A stretch of 64,000 nucleotides of DNA from Ancylostoma caninum (taxonomy: Eukaryota; Nematoda; Chromadorea; Rhabditida; Ancylostomatidae). The stretch's first letter is position 1, and every line of letters starts with the position of its first letter. Both the position numbers and the translations under genes were made by a program. This document shows positions 35,946 to 48,100 of the stretch, in pieces. The stretch covers positions 1,240,001 through 1,304,000 of the forward strand of contig JBAJFG010000454.1 in the NCBI GenBank assembly GCA_037903475.1, written 5' to 3'. The notes below the pieces were generated by a model. It saw only the letters and a program-made list of their open reading frames with translations, made no database searches and was not told where the DNA came from.

Positions 35946-38900
35946 GCAAATTACAGTGAGTTTCTGCGAATTCACTTCGTTTTTTTTTTTGTGAAAGATT
36001 CGGAATTGGAATTTCTTGCCGGCTTTCTTCAAATGAGTTGTCTCCATACGTGATTTTTTTTTGTTCTTGGTTATTTTTACTTCACAGTCCTTCCTTTCCT
36101 CTTGAATGTCATCATTGCTGACCTTTGTTCTTCTCATGTCAATCATCTTTGCTCATTCTTCCCTCTGAAACCATCATGTAGTCTGTAGCAACTCGAATCG
36201 CTCATGCGGATAGTTCTTGGCCTCTTTTGTACTTGGAAGAATTTGAGACCTATCTTAATAAGCTATTCATCGATCTTTGGTTTATATTATATAGATTCAG
36301 CGCGAGGGATGCCACATGATAAACGGTGTTCCCGGAAAAATGATTGGTAAGGAAATCAAACAGAATTGAGTGATTTCTGCCTCAGTTCTTATTTTCTGAC
36401 TGTCATCCGGCTACAGACAGACACTTTCGCAATAGCTGGGAAGCACTTGCGCAGGGGAGCCAGCCGGCGACAGACGGACAGTTTCGCAATAGCTTCACCG
36501 TTTATTATATAGAGTGGATGCCAGTGTCCGATAATGTGAGGACTATAAAAACAGGGCTTCACGAGTTCTGAAGTATTTCCTACTTTTCTACAGGTGTCAC
36601 CTTAAAGCTCCGTTCTTCCAGGAACTCATCGTGCGTTTGGCCTTGACGGATATGAAGTGTATCACTTTGATCGATATGCATATGAAGGAATAGCATCAAG
36701 TGCAAGATGTACCTGTATAGCACCATAAAGGTTTTTGATTTGTCACTTCATTGTCATGTATTATGTTTGATTTCTAACAAGCATCGTGAAGCTCTAGTTC
36801 TTTTTTTTCTGAGCGGTTTTTCCTCCCTGAACCAAGTTGTTTATAACCCTCCATAGTCATTAGCCTAGTAGGTAGACTTGTCCTTCTTTTTTGCCTTCAT
36901 TTTTCTCAAGAGCTGGCACGAAAAAAATCTCGCAACGGTGCTGTCCGTCTCAGAATAACTGGCAGATTTGGCCCGTGGCGGGACCTACTTGATCCTCTTA
37001 CTCGGACCATGCTCTTACCACGTCCTTCGACCAGGTCTCGTCGCCTTTCTGCGGTCGCGAAGCTGTGGAACCGCCCACGGGATCCGCCTGTTTTTTTTTC
37101 GAAAAAGAAAGTAGATACGTGGCCTTTCCGACTTAACCCCAGAAATTTTTGAGCGTTAGCACTAACACGAGATAACAAGAGTTGGGGCCATTTCTCTAGC
37201 ATATGATCTGTCATATTAGTATGACAACTATGTTCTTGGGCTTGCTTCCACAAATTTTACTTGACTTTTGCACATCGATTTTCTATTTTCTATAGCCGCA
37301 TTTCTGCATACTACGATAGTAGTCAGCGCTTCGCAGGGGCCTACAGATTCGGAATGTCCTGCGCAAGCAACCATGTTTTTAAAACTACTTCCTTGGCGCG
37401 ATAGGTAAATGACATTAGGTTTTGGAGCTTGCCAAAGTGAATTTCCTGAGGTTTTAGAGAGGTATTTCTTTTTCAGCAAGAAGCATTGTATTCAAGGTAG
37501 TCTCGATAACTCGGTTCTTTTCGCTCCTTATTGGAATGTCTACTCACCAATCAATTCGTGGCGACGAGACCTACAAGACGAGCTTAACGTCGTTTTCGAA
37601 TTTTTACTAGGAAACGAATTACCTGCGGGTACGAATCAGCGAGCGAGACTCCACGATAATTGTATCCTAAGGATACGCGCTGTTTGGGGTACATATGGAA
37701 AGAAACAGAGAAACATATGGAAATAAATATTCGAAATCTGTAGAATGAGCTGATAATTTCGGTACGCCATTCACCTACATTTTTTCAACTTTATGTTTTC
37801 CAGAATTTTCGGGAAGCGCTATTTTTCAATAATCAGAACAGCACGCCGAGTTCTGCTGAAGAAATTTTCTTCAGAAATTCTTCAAGAAAGCCGCTTGCTT
37901 GAAGAGTTCTTAGAATGATAGTCCACTAATGTAGGAGCAACCGGCGTTTTTGAGATCGAAAAAGGCTCCCTTGCAATAATATTCTCATGTCCTCATGTAC
38001 GTCAAGGTTCATGTGGAAACAGAATAAAGTACTTCATCTAGCATCAAAGAACCTTGTGGTGCACTTCCTCTCCACTAGCTGCAGCTGGCGAAATTCTCAA
38101 TGCGCACCGATTGATGCCAAATCCGAGGCCTCCAACTTTGTATATTTTGCATACACATGTTGTTTATAGAACCAGCCAACAAATTTCAGATAGACCACTC
38201 TATTCGTTTCGGCGGGTTTTATTGAATGATGGGGGGGGGGCTAAGAATTCCCGTTGGGCATCTTTTGCCAAAGAGAGGCACCTCCTCTAGTAATTTCGCG
38301 CCAAGTGGATCTCCACCGCGTTTTGAATGAGTATTGAAGAAAACAATGCCAAAAAATACGGATGAACAGCATTTGAGGAGAATATTCGCATCAAAAGTAA
38401 TGCAGTCTAAAAATTCAAGCAAGTATGGTTTTCTTAGCTGGAAATGTGAAAAGATGCTGCTAATTACGAGAAGTTGTGTGCGCAAGTTCATCATTCGAAT
38501 AGCCCATTCATTATGTTTCCTTTTCATTTCATACTCCCTTTTCCGAGGCAATCTCTGTTTTTTCCTTGTTCTTCGAGCCACCTGGATATGATATTATCAT
38601 CATTTACTGGAATGTTGAACGGGTGCCTAACTGATAAAAGGGAAAATGTACATCTTTCCACTTCAACCACCTGCACGGTTTGTCCTCTGCCTTTGACCAT
38701 GAAAAAAAAACTAGATATATTTTGTGGTTTCCTGGACGGAATTTCGGGCGTAAAAATGCGATATTCCTCTGGGAGATTGATGAATTAAGCATGCGATTCC
38801 ACTCCAATGTATATACATAGGTTGTTCGAATTTTTGTTACTGGCCGCCCCCATCACTATCTTACTAATACCGCGAGGCCTTGACATGCTCCACTGTGCAT

Positions 38901-39696
38901 CCAGTGCCACCGCGGCGCGATTACCTCTGACGACATTGGTGTCATATTTATCTCATGGATTCGAAACAAAAATGTAACAACTACATGAGATAACCCGAGT
39001 AATTGCTGAATTAAATGTTTGAAATATTGTTGTGGGGGCGCGAGAAGACTGTCTGTGGGTCGGAACCCTTTCGAAAATGTCCACAGGGTGGACGGCCGGA
39101 AGACAACGAACAGGGTTTTTAGGCCCTGAACTAAGAGTACAGAAAGATGGCGGTTCAGTGGTTTATTGAGAGCAACCGTTAACTGCTCGAACAGAACTTA
39201 GAGTGCCTAAGCACTTGGCCCCGCCCCTCAGTGAGCATGGGGGAACGGGCGGGGCACGAGGCCGAGGATGGGGTCCTCATACCAAGTATGAGGACAATTG
39301 TACAGTGCCAGAGGTGGAGTAAATTTGGGAACAGGAGGTGTAAATGTGAGAATTTGGCTCTTTCAGAGCTGGGGCGGTACTAAGTAGTTCATCTGGCATT
39401 GATGGCGTGTAATGCCAGAAAGAATTGCGTAGAAGTAGCGTTGTATGCCCAACGGAGCAATGCAAGGCTTCGGCAACAGCCCACCAAGGAAGTCAATGGG
39501 ATCAAAGAACACATGCTCTTTCGAAAACGAGATAAAGCCTATGAAGTGATGTGTTTGAAAACCAGAAATTACTCCCTGTGAACTAGGAACATTGTGGTTC
39601 CATAACGAAAAAAATTGGGAAAGGTGAAAATATTTTTATGATTCCTCCTTCTATAGTTTTTTCCTGTCAATTAATCGCACATTACCTTCCTGTCTA
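35946..39696. other. Gene-poor stretch
   Basis: No exon series is supported. Two copies of TTTCGCAATAGCT (36424 and 36483) precede an ATTATATAGAG run that on the minus strand reads like a Helitron 5' end. The GC-rich block 39020-39300 has local hairpins (GCCCCGCCC/GGGCGGGGC and GTCCTCATAC/GTATGAGGAC) and may be part of an LTR or foldback element. The plus-strand frame at 36905-37120 is open but unrecognised. Confidence 0.4.
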
Positions 39697-40587
39697 CAGG
39701 GTGCGCGCGGATTATTGGCGCGTGGTTTTTTGAGCCCCAATCATTAAGGATTGAGCGAGATTACAAATCATGTTATAGGTGTCCTTCCTTGAGCCATCTC
39801 TACCGTAGATATCAACTGGTTTCTCGAATGACCTTTTCCTGTGCCTACACGGGCTTCAGGAAATCTCCTGGTCGAATCGCTGGTGGCACGGGGTCGGTGA
39901 CAGCGCCCTTCCTTCCAAGATTTTCCGAAGTAGACTTTAGAAAACTCCGACCATACATGTATGGTAGGTCACAGCTAAGTCTTAACTACAATGTGCTCAC
40001 CGTTAATTGGACCACCAAATGATTATCATGCCGAAAACAGGCGTTGAATCTAACAGACCCTTTTTGCTTTTTTTTGCGAACTCGGGACTGCTAATCATCA
40101 GAAGAGCAAATATAGTAGGTCGTTTCGGAACCGTGGAAAACTCCCAATTCTACCAGTAGAAAGTGGCTTTTGCAAACTCGTTCGTCCCCAGTTTGCAAGG
40201 CAAAATTCGGTCAAAATTGCTTTCACGGATGATTTCCTGGAATTTTGGCCTGAAGGGATTGTCCACGTAACTCACTTCATTGGCATTCTTATGAGCACCG
40301 CTTCGGATATGTTAGTGAACAAAGTCTGTAGTACTAAATGGATAGGAACAGACTGGCTGAAGTTCGTTCCTGAAGAATCCTGAAAATTTCTTCTGGAATA
40401 ACACTAGCGTGTCAAGGGTGGTCTGAGCTGAAAGCTTCTCCAAGTCTCTACTTACCCGGAAAGAGGTCACAAGGCAAATTTGCTGTTACTTACGGTAGGT
40501 ATTGCTCCACCAAACATACCCAAAGAACGGCCTATGAATCCGCTCAATTCTTAATGATTGGGGCTCAAAAAACCACGCGCCACCCTG
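39697..40587 (-). mobile_element. 891-bp TA-flanked nonautonomous DNA transposon, copy 2
   Basis: It is the same element as at 17468-18364 but in the opposite orientation. The reverse complement aligns along its whole length, including the GAGCAATACCTACCGTAA block and the GACCACCCTTGACACGCTAG block. The ends are CAGGGTGCGCGCGGATTATT at 39697 and the complement of CAGGGTGGCGCGTGG at 40587, with TA on both sides. One terminal repeat lacks about 15 bp. Both copies contain an open frame on one strand with PGRIAG.TGSVT and FLPRFSEVDFR motifs, of unknown meaning. Confidence 0.8.
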
Positions 40588-40589
40588 TA

Positions 40590-42136
40590 CACTGTCTGTC
40601 TTACTGCATTGACGAAATAAATGAAATATGTAATCATAAAATTGAAACGAAGAACATGGAGTCATTCACGGCAGAAGTAATTATTGATTGAAAACAGGGA
40701 GCCTGAAATTCATTTTTTTTTCTCAAATATTTATTATTTGGGACTTCTGTTTGCTGATTTCCGTCTGTTTTTTTTTCGTTAGTTGATAATATTTCTTTTC
40801 CAATTTTTTTATTCGAAATGGGGAAGTCAATGCGGATTAATCGAGGGTGGGTTGAAAAGCTTCCGGAATGACCACCAAAGATTTGGTGTTTTCCAATTAT
40901 TTCTATGCCTTGGTATTGAGAAATCCTCGGTGTTGATGGGCTCTAAATATCAATTCGATCTGACAAAGAGCCCGATTTCGACAGACCCTTCAAGTCAGCC
41001 AACTTTATGCTCATTTACAGAGAATGCGAAATTTGAGCGGTCATTAAACCTTCTCAAATAAAGAGGAAGGTCTGAAATGAACGGAATATCTCCTATGTAC
41101 TGACTTTAGGGACTTCATTTCCCACCCTTCGTTTCCTAGCTTAGATAAACGGGGACTGCTGCATACATGCAAACCCTTAACCATGTGCAGGATGTCGAAA
41201 AAAGCTACCACATTGGCAACCGTGGATGAATTCCTCGATGTGGATTTGGCAGACATAAGGATGGTTGTGCACAAAACTGGGGAGTCCTTATACTTTATTT
41301 GAGAGCAAACAAATTATATTTGCAGAACAAATTAATTCTAAAAACTCATTCCGAAAGATGTTTGCCGCATTTGCTAAATTCCAAAGAAGAGCACGTCCCG
41401 AATTGGACCCCAGCAGAAAGTTTTAAGTTACTCGTTTGCAAAGCAAGGGTTTGAACCCCAAAACGTACTGGGAATGAAGCTCAGGCTGCCCGACACAACG
41501 CAGTGTCAGAAATTTTAAGTGGACAAAACAATACAGGGTGGCCGAAAATTACCCGTGCACCCCCATTTCTGCGGGACTTCCATATTTTAATTTCCTCATT
41601 TCCCTATTACTTCCTTATCTTTGGTTCCCAATTAATAGTTATCTTGCGACGGTTGCCTCCAACGTTATGAGCAGTGCCAACATTCAACTGCATCGAGATT
41701 GAAGGTCTGTGGCGTACATTGTGAAAGCGTTGTCCCTGCAAGGTACAAAAATTCACGCAAGAGATCAGGAATAAGGCTAGAGTGTTAACGAAAAATCAGA
41801 GCAGCGGACAGTGCGACCACCCAAGACCGGCGCAGGGAGGGAGTGAAAATTAGCAGTTTTCTCGTTTGGAAAAATAAATAACGGAAAACATTGCAGTTCG
41901 GACTCATTCTTTCAAAGAGCTTGAAGGCTCAACAATACATTCGGAAAACAAGTGAGATGAGAAAAAGGTACTAAAAATATGTCAGCTCTTAAATTTGTTG
42001 GAAGAGGATCACCTCAAGATCTATGCATGACATAAAGATACAAACAATTCATATGTTGCACTACACACATAATTACGAACAGATCAACATCACAAGAAGG
42101 TGTGGATGAGACGAGACGCTGCGAGCTGGTCGCACA
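40590..42136. other. Gene-poor stretch downstream of the receptor gene
   Basis: No separate gene is supported. A lone transposon-like end, TACAGGGTGGCCG, occurs at about 41533 without a partner. On the minus strand an AATAAA (complement near 41291) might serve the receptor gene, implying a long 3' untranslated region, but this is uncertain. Confidence 0.4.
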
Positions 42137-45100
42137 CTAGCACGTGGCGAAATTCGGATGAGCATTTCCCTTCTTACTTTGAGCTCCGAGGATCACAACA
42201 CGGGAAGGCTGATAGGCCTCTTCGTCGATAACCTTCATCGCTTGCGAAGTCATCCGTTCCTTGGCTTCGCGCTCCTGGAAGAGTATATCTGAGCAAATAG
42301 AGGTTTGTCTCAAATTTACCTAGAGAGTCCTATTGTTAGAAGGAAAAACCAATTTCAATAACAGTCGATTTCGCCACAATATTTTCACTTCGAAAAAGAT
42401 TCTGGTAAAAAACGAACCTGGAGCAGCAGCAGTTCTTCTATGACTTCACCAAGTGCGATCTTCACTTTCAATGCGGTATGCCGACAATGCGGTGAATGGT
42501 GCCAACAATCTACCATCAGGCTAACCATCTTTTGGAGATGAACCTGAAAACCTGCTTCTTTTTTGAAAACAAACCAGCGCACGATGCACCGCTAAGATTA
42601 CCTAGGGTAAACGTGTTGATGCTCATGTTAACGACAGGTAAATTTGAGGTATTAACACATTTATCCTGAGTGATCTCAATGATGCATGTGACCTCAGGAG
42701 CAATCTCATGCTCATACTATGATTACCCATGGGTTCAGAACAGGTCACATATGGGTAAACATTTCGATGGATCTCGTGCGAAGAGTAAATTTGGGTGCGT
42801 TAACACATTTATCATGATTAATCTCGATGATGTATCTGCGCCCAGACATCTCCGCCCTTTACCCAAACTTCATCGCTTGATACGTCGAAAGGCTTAACCC
42901 CACGGGACAACATTAAAGCCGAAGTCAAAGCATCTGGACTAGATTATCTCAACACTTCAGAACGACCTGTTCAGAATGGTCTAGTGAATGAAATTAGTTG
43001 GATTTTCGGATGCTGAGATAACTTAACCATCGTCGGATGACAGGGAACGGGCGAATCGATCAGCAGATTCCTCAAAATTATTTTATAAAAAGAATAAAAT
43101 TATCGATTTCTCTTGTCTCCGGCCTTTCGAATTCAGTACCTTTTTTCATTCCTCCGTAATCTTTTCAAACGCTCAGATCCAAAATTTTCAATAACTTCAT
43201 TTCCGAAATTTCCATCATCCATTTTGCACGTGTGGCTGAAACCCTAGTTTTCCTTGCTAAGGAAGCCTCTTCATGTCTTCTAGTGTCATGAAAAGAGCAA
43301 AAATTCTCGGAAACGTGGGTGCCAGAATTAAATATGGGATGCAACCATTAATTTCTGCTATCAGAGCATTCACAATATTGTAAAAGGAACTCGGAGAAAA
43401 TTTCAAAAGTAAATGTCAAAGCTCGAAAAGTTAGAAATACAAACGTGTACCTACATTGCTTCCATTAGTCCATGAAGGTTCCAGAGGAGGTCGTTTTCCA
43501 TTCGCTCCACACACTATCTTCTCCATTTCGGCAAATGACGGGTCGCTATCGACGAGCTCTCCGAACGGTGGCTTATAAGGATAAGATCTCCTAGACTAAA
43601 AATTTCAGAATTATTTGTGAGTGCTAAATCATAGCCATACGAGTTTGAGATTCGGACTTACACCATCAGAACTTTTCTGCATGTGCTGCATCTTGTAGTC
43701 ACTCTTCATTTCCGAATATATGGTGAGACCTTTCCCTTCGCTGCTCGCCGAGTTGTAGCCTGATTCTCCCGATCCGATAGACGTTCCACAGACATCGGCA
43801 CAATGAAATGTGAAGGAATCGGTGAGCAAGAGTGAAAATGATTTAAAACAGAGACAAGCGTCGTGGCGATGAAAAAACTGCTTCCCTAGACTCCCACGTC
43901 AGCCGGAAGGAATACGACCAATCACCCTCCCCCTCTATCGTTTGCATACAAATTCTTAAATTCCTACTTTCACAAAAAACCACTCTTAAATTCTAGAAAT
44001 TCAAGGAAATATGACAATGATCCTTCAAATTTCTGTCATACAGGGCCATTTCTTGGCGAAGGGATCTCATTTTGCCCCTACCCACCCTTTCCCCCCCCTC
44101 TCTTTCACGGGGACCGCGCTACTAGTCCTATTCAGGAGGCGACTGGCGCAATCCTTACAACACTGATTAGCCTTTTTGAACGCAGTTCAATAAATGAAGA
44201 GAAAAGTATCTTGTGAAAATTTCCGAAACTTTTGCTTTCCCTTCAATTTTAGGCCCTCGTTCATAACCAGCTGGGGATCAATAACAGTACGCTACTCTTC
44301 CCAAAAGGCCAAGAAGAAATGTGACGATGACGGCGCCACATTGTCGCCAGTCAGCAATTCGGACGTCGCCGGACGAAATTGTATCGGTCAGCATGGTGAT
44401 GTCCGCTTCGAACGTGCAAGGTCGCTAGAATACGGTATCCAGGAGAAATTTCGTAAATTTACCTCGACTTTTCTTGCGATTTCCCAAAGCACCAGCGCGT
44501 AGGAGTACATGTCAGCCATCTTGAATTGCGCGAAGAAATTCGGATTCAGAGCCTTTCTTATCACTTCTGGAGCCATGTATCGCTTAGTGCCAACTTGGAT
44601 GTTGACCTTTTCCGGAATCAGTCGGTCCTCACTGGAAAGCAATGAAATCCCGCTTCAATTAAAGCAAATGTCTTGCATGGTTTTTTTTAAATTGTCCTCT
44701 ATGTAGAGTTCGAAATTTCTTAAATTACGCCTTTTACCGAGCAAGTTTCGATATTCTTGGTGGGTGGACGAATTTTTCTTCTTCTTCAAAAAAATGGTTT
44801 TCGTGAAATGTGGGAAGGAAATTTGCGAGCTACCAGGCTGATGAACAGGGATGGGATCCATAAAAGTTCCCAGAAAGGCGAAGCAGAAAATCGAGTCCGG
44901 AGGAGTTTTTCAGATAGAAACTCTTGTATGTTATCCAATGTTATCTTTGTTGGTGGAAAGAAAGCAAATACATGTATGATGACAATGAACTACGTACAGC
45001 GAGAAACTCGTCCATTCCGGACTGGTGAGACAATTTTCCCGAATACCTTCATCATGAATCTTGCTGAAGGAGGTTGCAACAATTTTCTAATGATTTCTGA

Positions 45101-48100
45101 AGAATTTTAGGTAAATTTTGTTAGCCTGTTCAGCTCCTTCTCCTGGTGGATCCTAATTTCCTTCAGCCTCCATTCCAGGAAACTTGGCTTCGTAAGGGCA
45201 CTAACTCATTATGTTTCGGACTTGTCGCCCCTTGTAACGGGATTCGCGAAAATTTCCAGGAAATTTCGAAGAGATCAGCTAATCCACTGTGAAGGAGTTT
45301 CTCAACGAAATGAGAAAAATGTTTCATTTTCTCTGTTACTGCTGTCGTCACGACTGTTGCTTACCGGTCGTTTACACATATTTGTACGTACATATACATT
45401 CCTTGTCGAAAAGATAGACGGATTCCGTGACTGCGGAAACGCGGTGGGACCCGAACGATGGATGCGGAGAGAGCATGCTCCAGGAAGAGGGTGCAGTAGG
45501 TCCCAACGCGATTCTGCGGCCGCGACGATATGAAACCGCACGCGCAATCCGTCTATCTTTTCGACAAGGACTGTACCTATTTTTGCCCAGAGAACATTCA
45601 GATCAGAAGCCTGGATAAATCCAAACCTTCTAGGGAATATTAAATGTAATATAAATAAATAAATATTGAAAAATCTCTCCAGTATAATAGTCCTGTCAGG
45701 GGGCAACTGCGAATGCCCCGATGGGAAGTAAAGAACGAATACCTTACGCTTCCTACTGCTCCCTAAAGTTCTGGTTACTGGTATTAGTGCTACTTAAATG
45801 GTACAGACTACAATGGACAGTTGAAGTGGCATTTAGCTGTCACTTAACAACTAGCCCGAAAGTACTTCTGACTGTCGGCTGTTAATTCTATCAGCTTAAA
45901 TCCCTCACAATCTAACTGCCAATCCAAAATCAGCGATGCAGCAGACGCCCGGCCGTTTCACAATGATATTCTTCGACTTGATGTCGCGATGAGCTATCTG
46001 GGGCTTGCGACGACTTCCCGTTCCAAGCACGGAGGCGTGAAGGTGCTCGATACCACAGATGGAGCTGAAATATTGCAAATTGCTCCGAAAACTCGAAGAA
46101 ACGACGGCGCAGAGAATCTATGTACCTGTAAGCCAGCTGCAGCGCTTCCTGAGTTGTAAGGGCCTGCTCTTTTTGCAGATAATCATACAGGGATCCGAGC
46201 GGATGATAATCCGTCACAAGGATCATTTGTGTGAGCGAGTCCATGCTGAAGATGTCAGCGGCGACAAATTCTGGAAAATTCTACAGAGTTCTGGAGTACT
46301 ATCAGTTAAAAAAATAACTGCTGGTGCTTAATGTCGCTTAATGTCGCTAGACAGTTGAATATCGTAGCTGCTAGAAAAATGACTGCTTTTCTTGATCCAT
46401 TGCCTGCCCAGTAAGGGAAAAGGACTCACGCAGAATGTTTTCATGATTCAACATCTGAGTCTCGTAGATCTCTCGCTCATTTTTCCACGAGTCCTCCTCA
46501 GTTGTATAGAAGGTCTGAAAAAGGTCCACAGGTATCTTCGCTACAGCAAAATTAGAGCGAATGCATGAAAAATGCTGAAAACTCACCTTAACTGCCACCA
46601 AACTGCCTCTGAACCTTGCAATGCGGACTTCTCCGTACCTGAACATCTACAGCTTTGCATTCAATTTGAATATGATAATGTGGTTTACCCCAAACCTCCC
46701 TTTCCCAATGATTTTCTCTATGATGAGATCGTTTGCAACCGTCCTCTGGACCATCGTTGCATTCCCTGAACCGGAGCCACTTCTGAAATTGTGGGGGCAT
46801 TCGATGAATTGAGACAACTACTCCTAACAGAACTCAAAAACATTTCCTTAACATGGAAATTTTCCCGAGTTTGAAAGACCCCAAAAAAATCGGAAATGAA
46901 AGCGGAAAACACTACCACAAGTTAAAACCTATGTCCAAATACATAGTAATAGGGTATAACTCCGCAAAAACTGATAATTCCCACTATTTTTGGGAAATTT
47001 CAGGCATAATTCTGCAAGCTGCGTGCTACGAACTCCTGTGTAATAATGAAATATTCGATGAAGTATGAATAATCTATAAAAGAAGCTGTACTTGCCCAGA
47101 ATCGTCGTACATCATTGGATCCAGCTCTGGTGTGGGAAGAAGTTCCTGCTTTTTCTTTGCTAAAAAAATAGTAAATAGCATATCATACAACACTAATGTT
47201 TGTAATATTTCGAATTAGTGTTCACCTAAAGGTAGCCATTTTTTGAAGTCGCTACGTCTCTTTTTCAGGATGCACCATGTGGCAGCGATTGCAATGGCGA
47301 AAAGAGCAATCACAAACGGAACAACGACATGGAACATCGGGTGCAGTTTACTCTCCAACCACTCGTCATCGTAGTACTCTGAATAAAGCTCTCAACAATG
47401 AAGAAAGCCCACTAAGGTACTTAGGCTTACCCGCTTCCTTAGGAAGCTGTCTGTACGGCGGAGGAGTTATATTAAGGTTACAATAATTTCCTTCATAGCA
47501 GCAGGCAATGCTCTTCGGTGTGCGATGAGGAGATCGAAAGGAGTTACACTTAAACTACCAGTAGTCAATTGTGCGAGAGGACCAATGAGGACGGATGAGT
47601 TACCGTAAGATGCGAGGCCGAGCTGCCCTTTTCCAGTGTAGCACATCCGTACTGATGTATTGTTTCCATGCGACGAAGCTCGCTGTTGTAAACCTGAAGT
47701 TTTTCGGAGAATATTTCAAAAATCGATGATATTTTCAATATTTTTTCTATCAAATTATATGAAGTCGTGGATACCACACGCTTGTCAGCTTTTTGGCGCA
47801 TAAAGTAGGTTAGTAAACAAATGAATAAAATATATTGTGAGCGAAACCATCGTTATGTATGGATACCGAGTTAAAAACGGGATGTGGATCCCCACTTGGT
47901 TATACGCAATTTTTAACTCTATAATAAAAGATTATAATAAAAGATTTTAATGCTTTTTGACAGAATTTCAAAATTTCAACAGGAATTCATTAAATTTAAC
48001 CCTCGATAACTTAGCGAAAAACTGAACCATAATTAAATTCATATGTAATCTGCTATGACCAAATGCACATGCAATCAATTGAACAGCGTTCTGGCCAATG

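Noticed and set aside
36905..37120. Open plus-strand frame with basic residues
   Set aside because: No start, splice sites or recognisable domain; could be chance in a GC-richer patch.
39020..39300. Possible solo LTR (TGTGGGGGCG start)
   Set aside because: No matching CA end, duplication, primer-binding site or second copy was found in the window.
45302..45706. 134-codon open frame on the minus strand
   Set aside because: Produced by the intronic foldback between receptor exons; out of phase with both.
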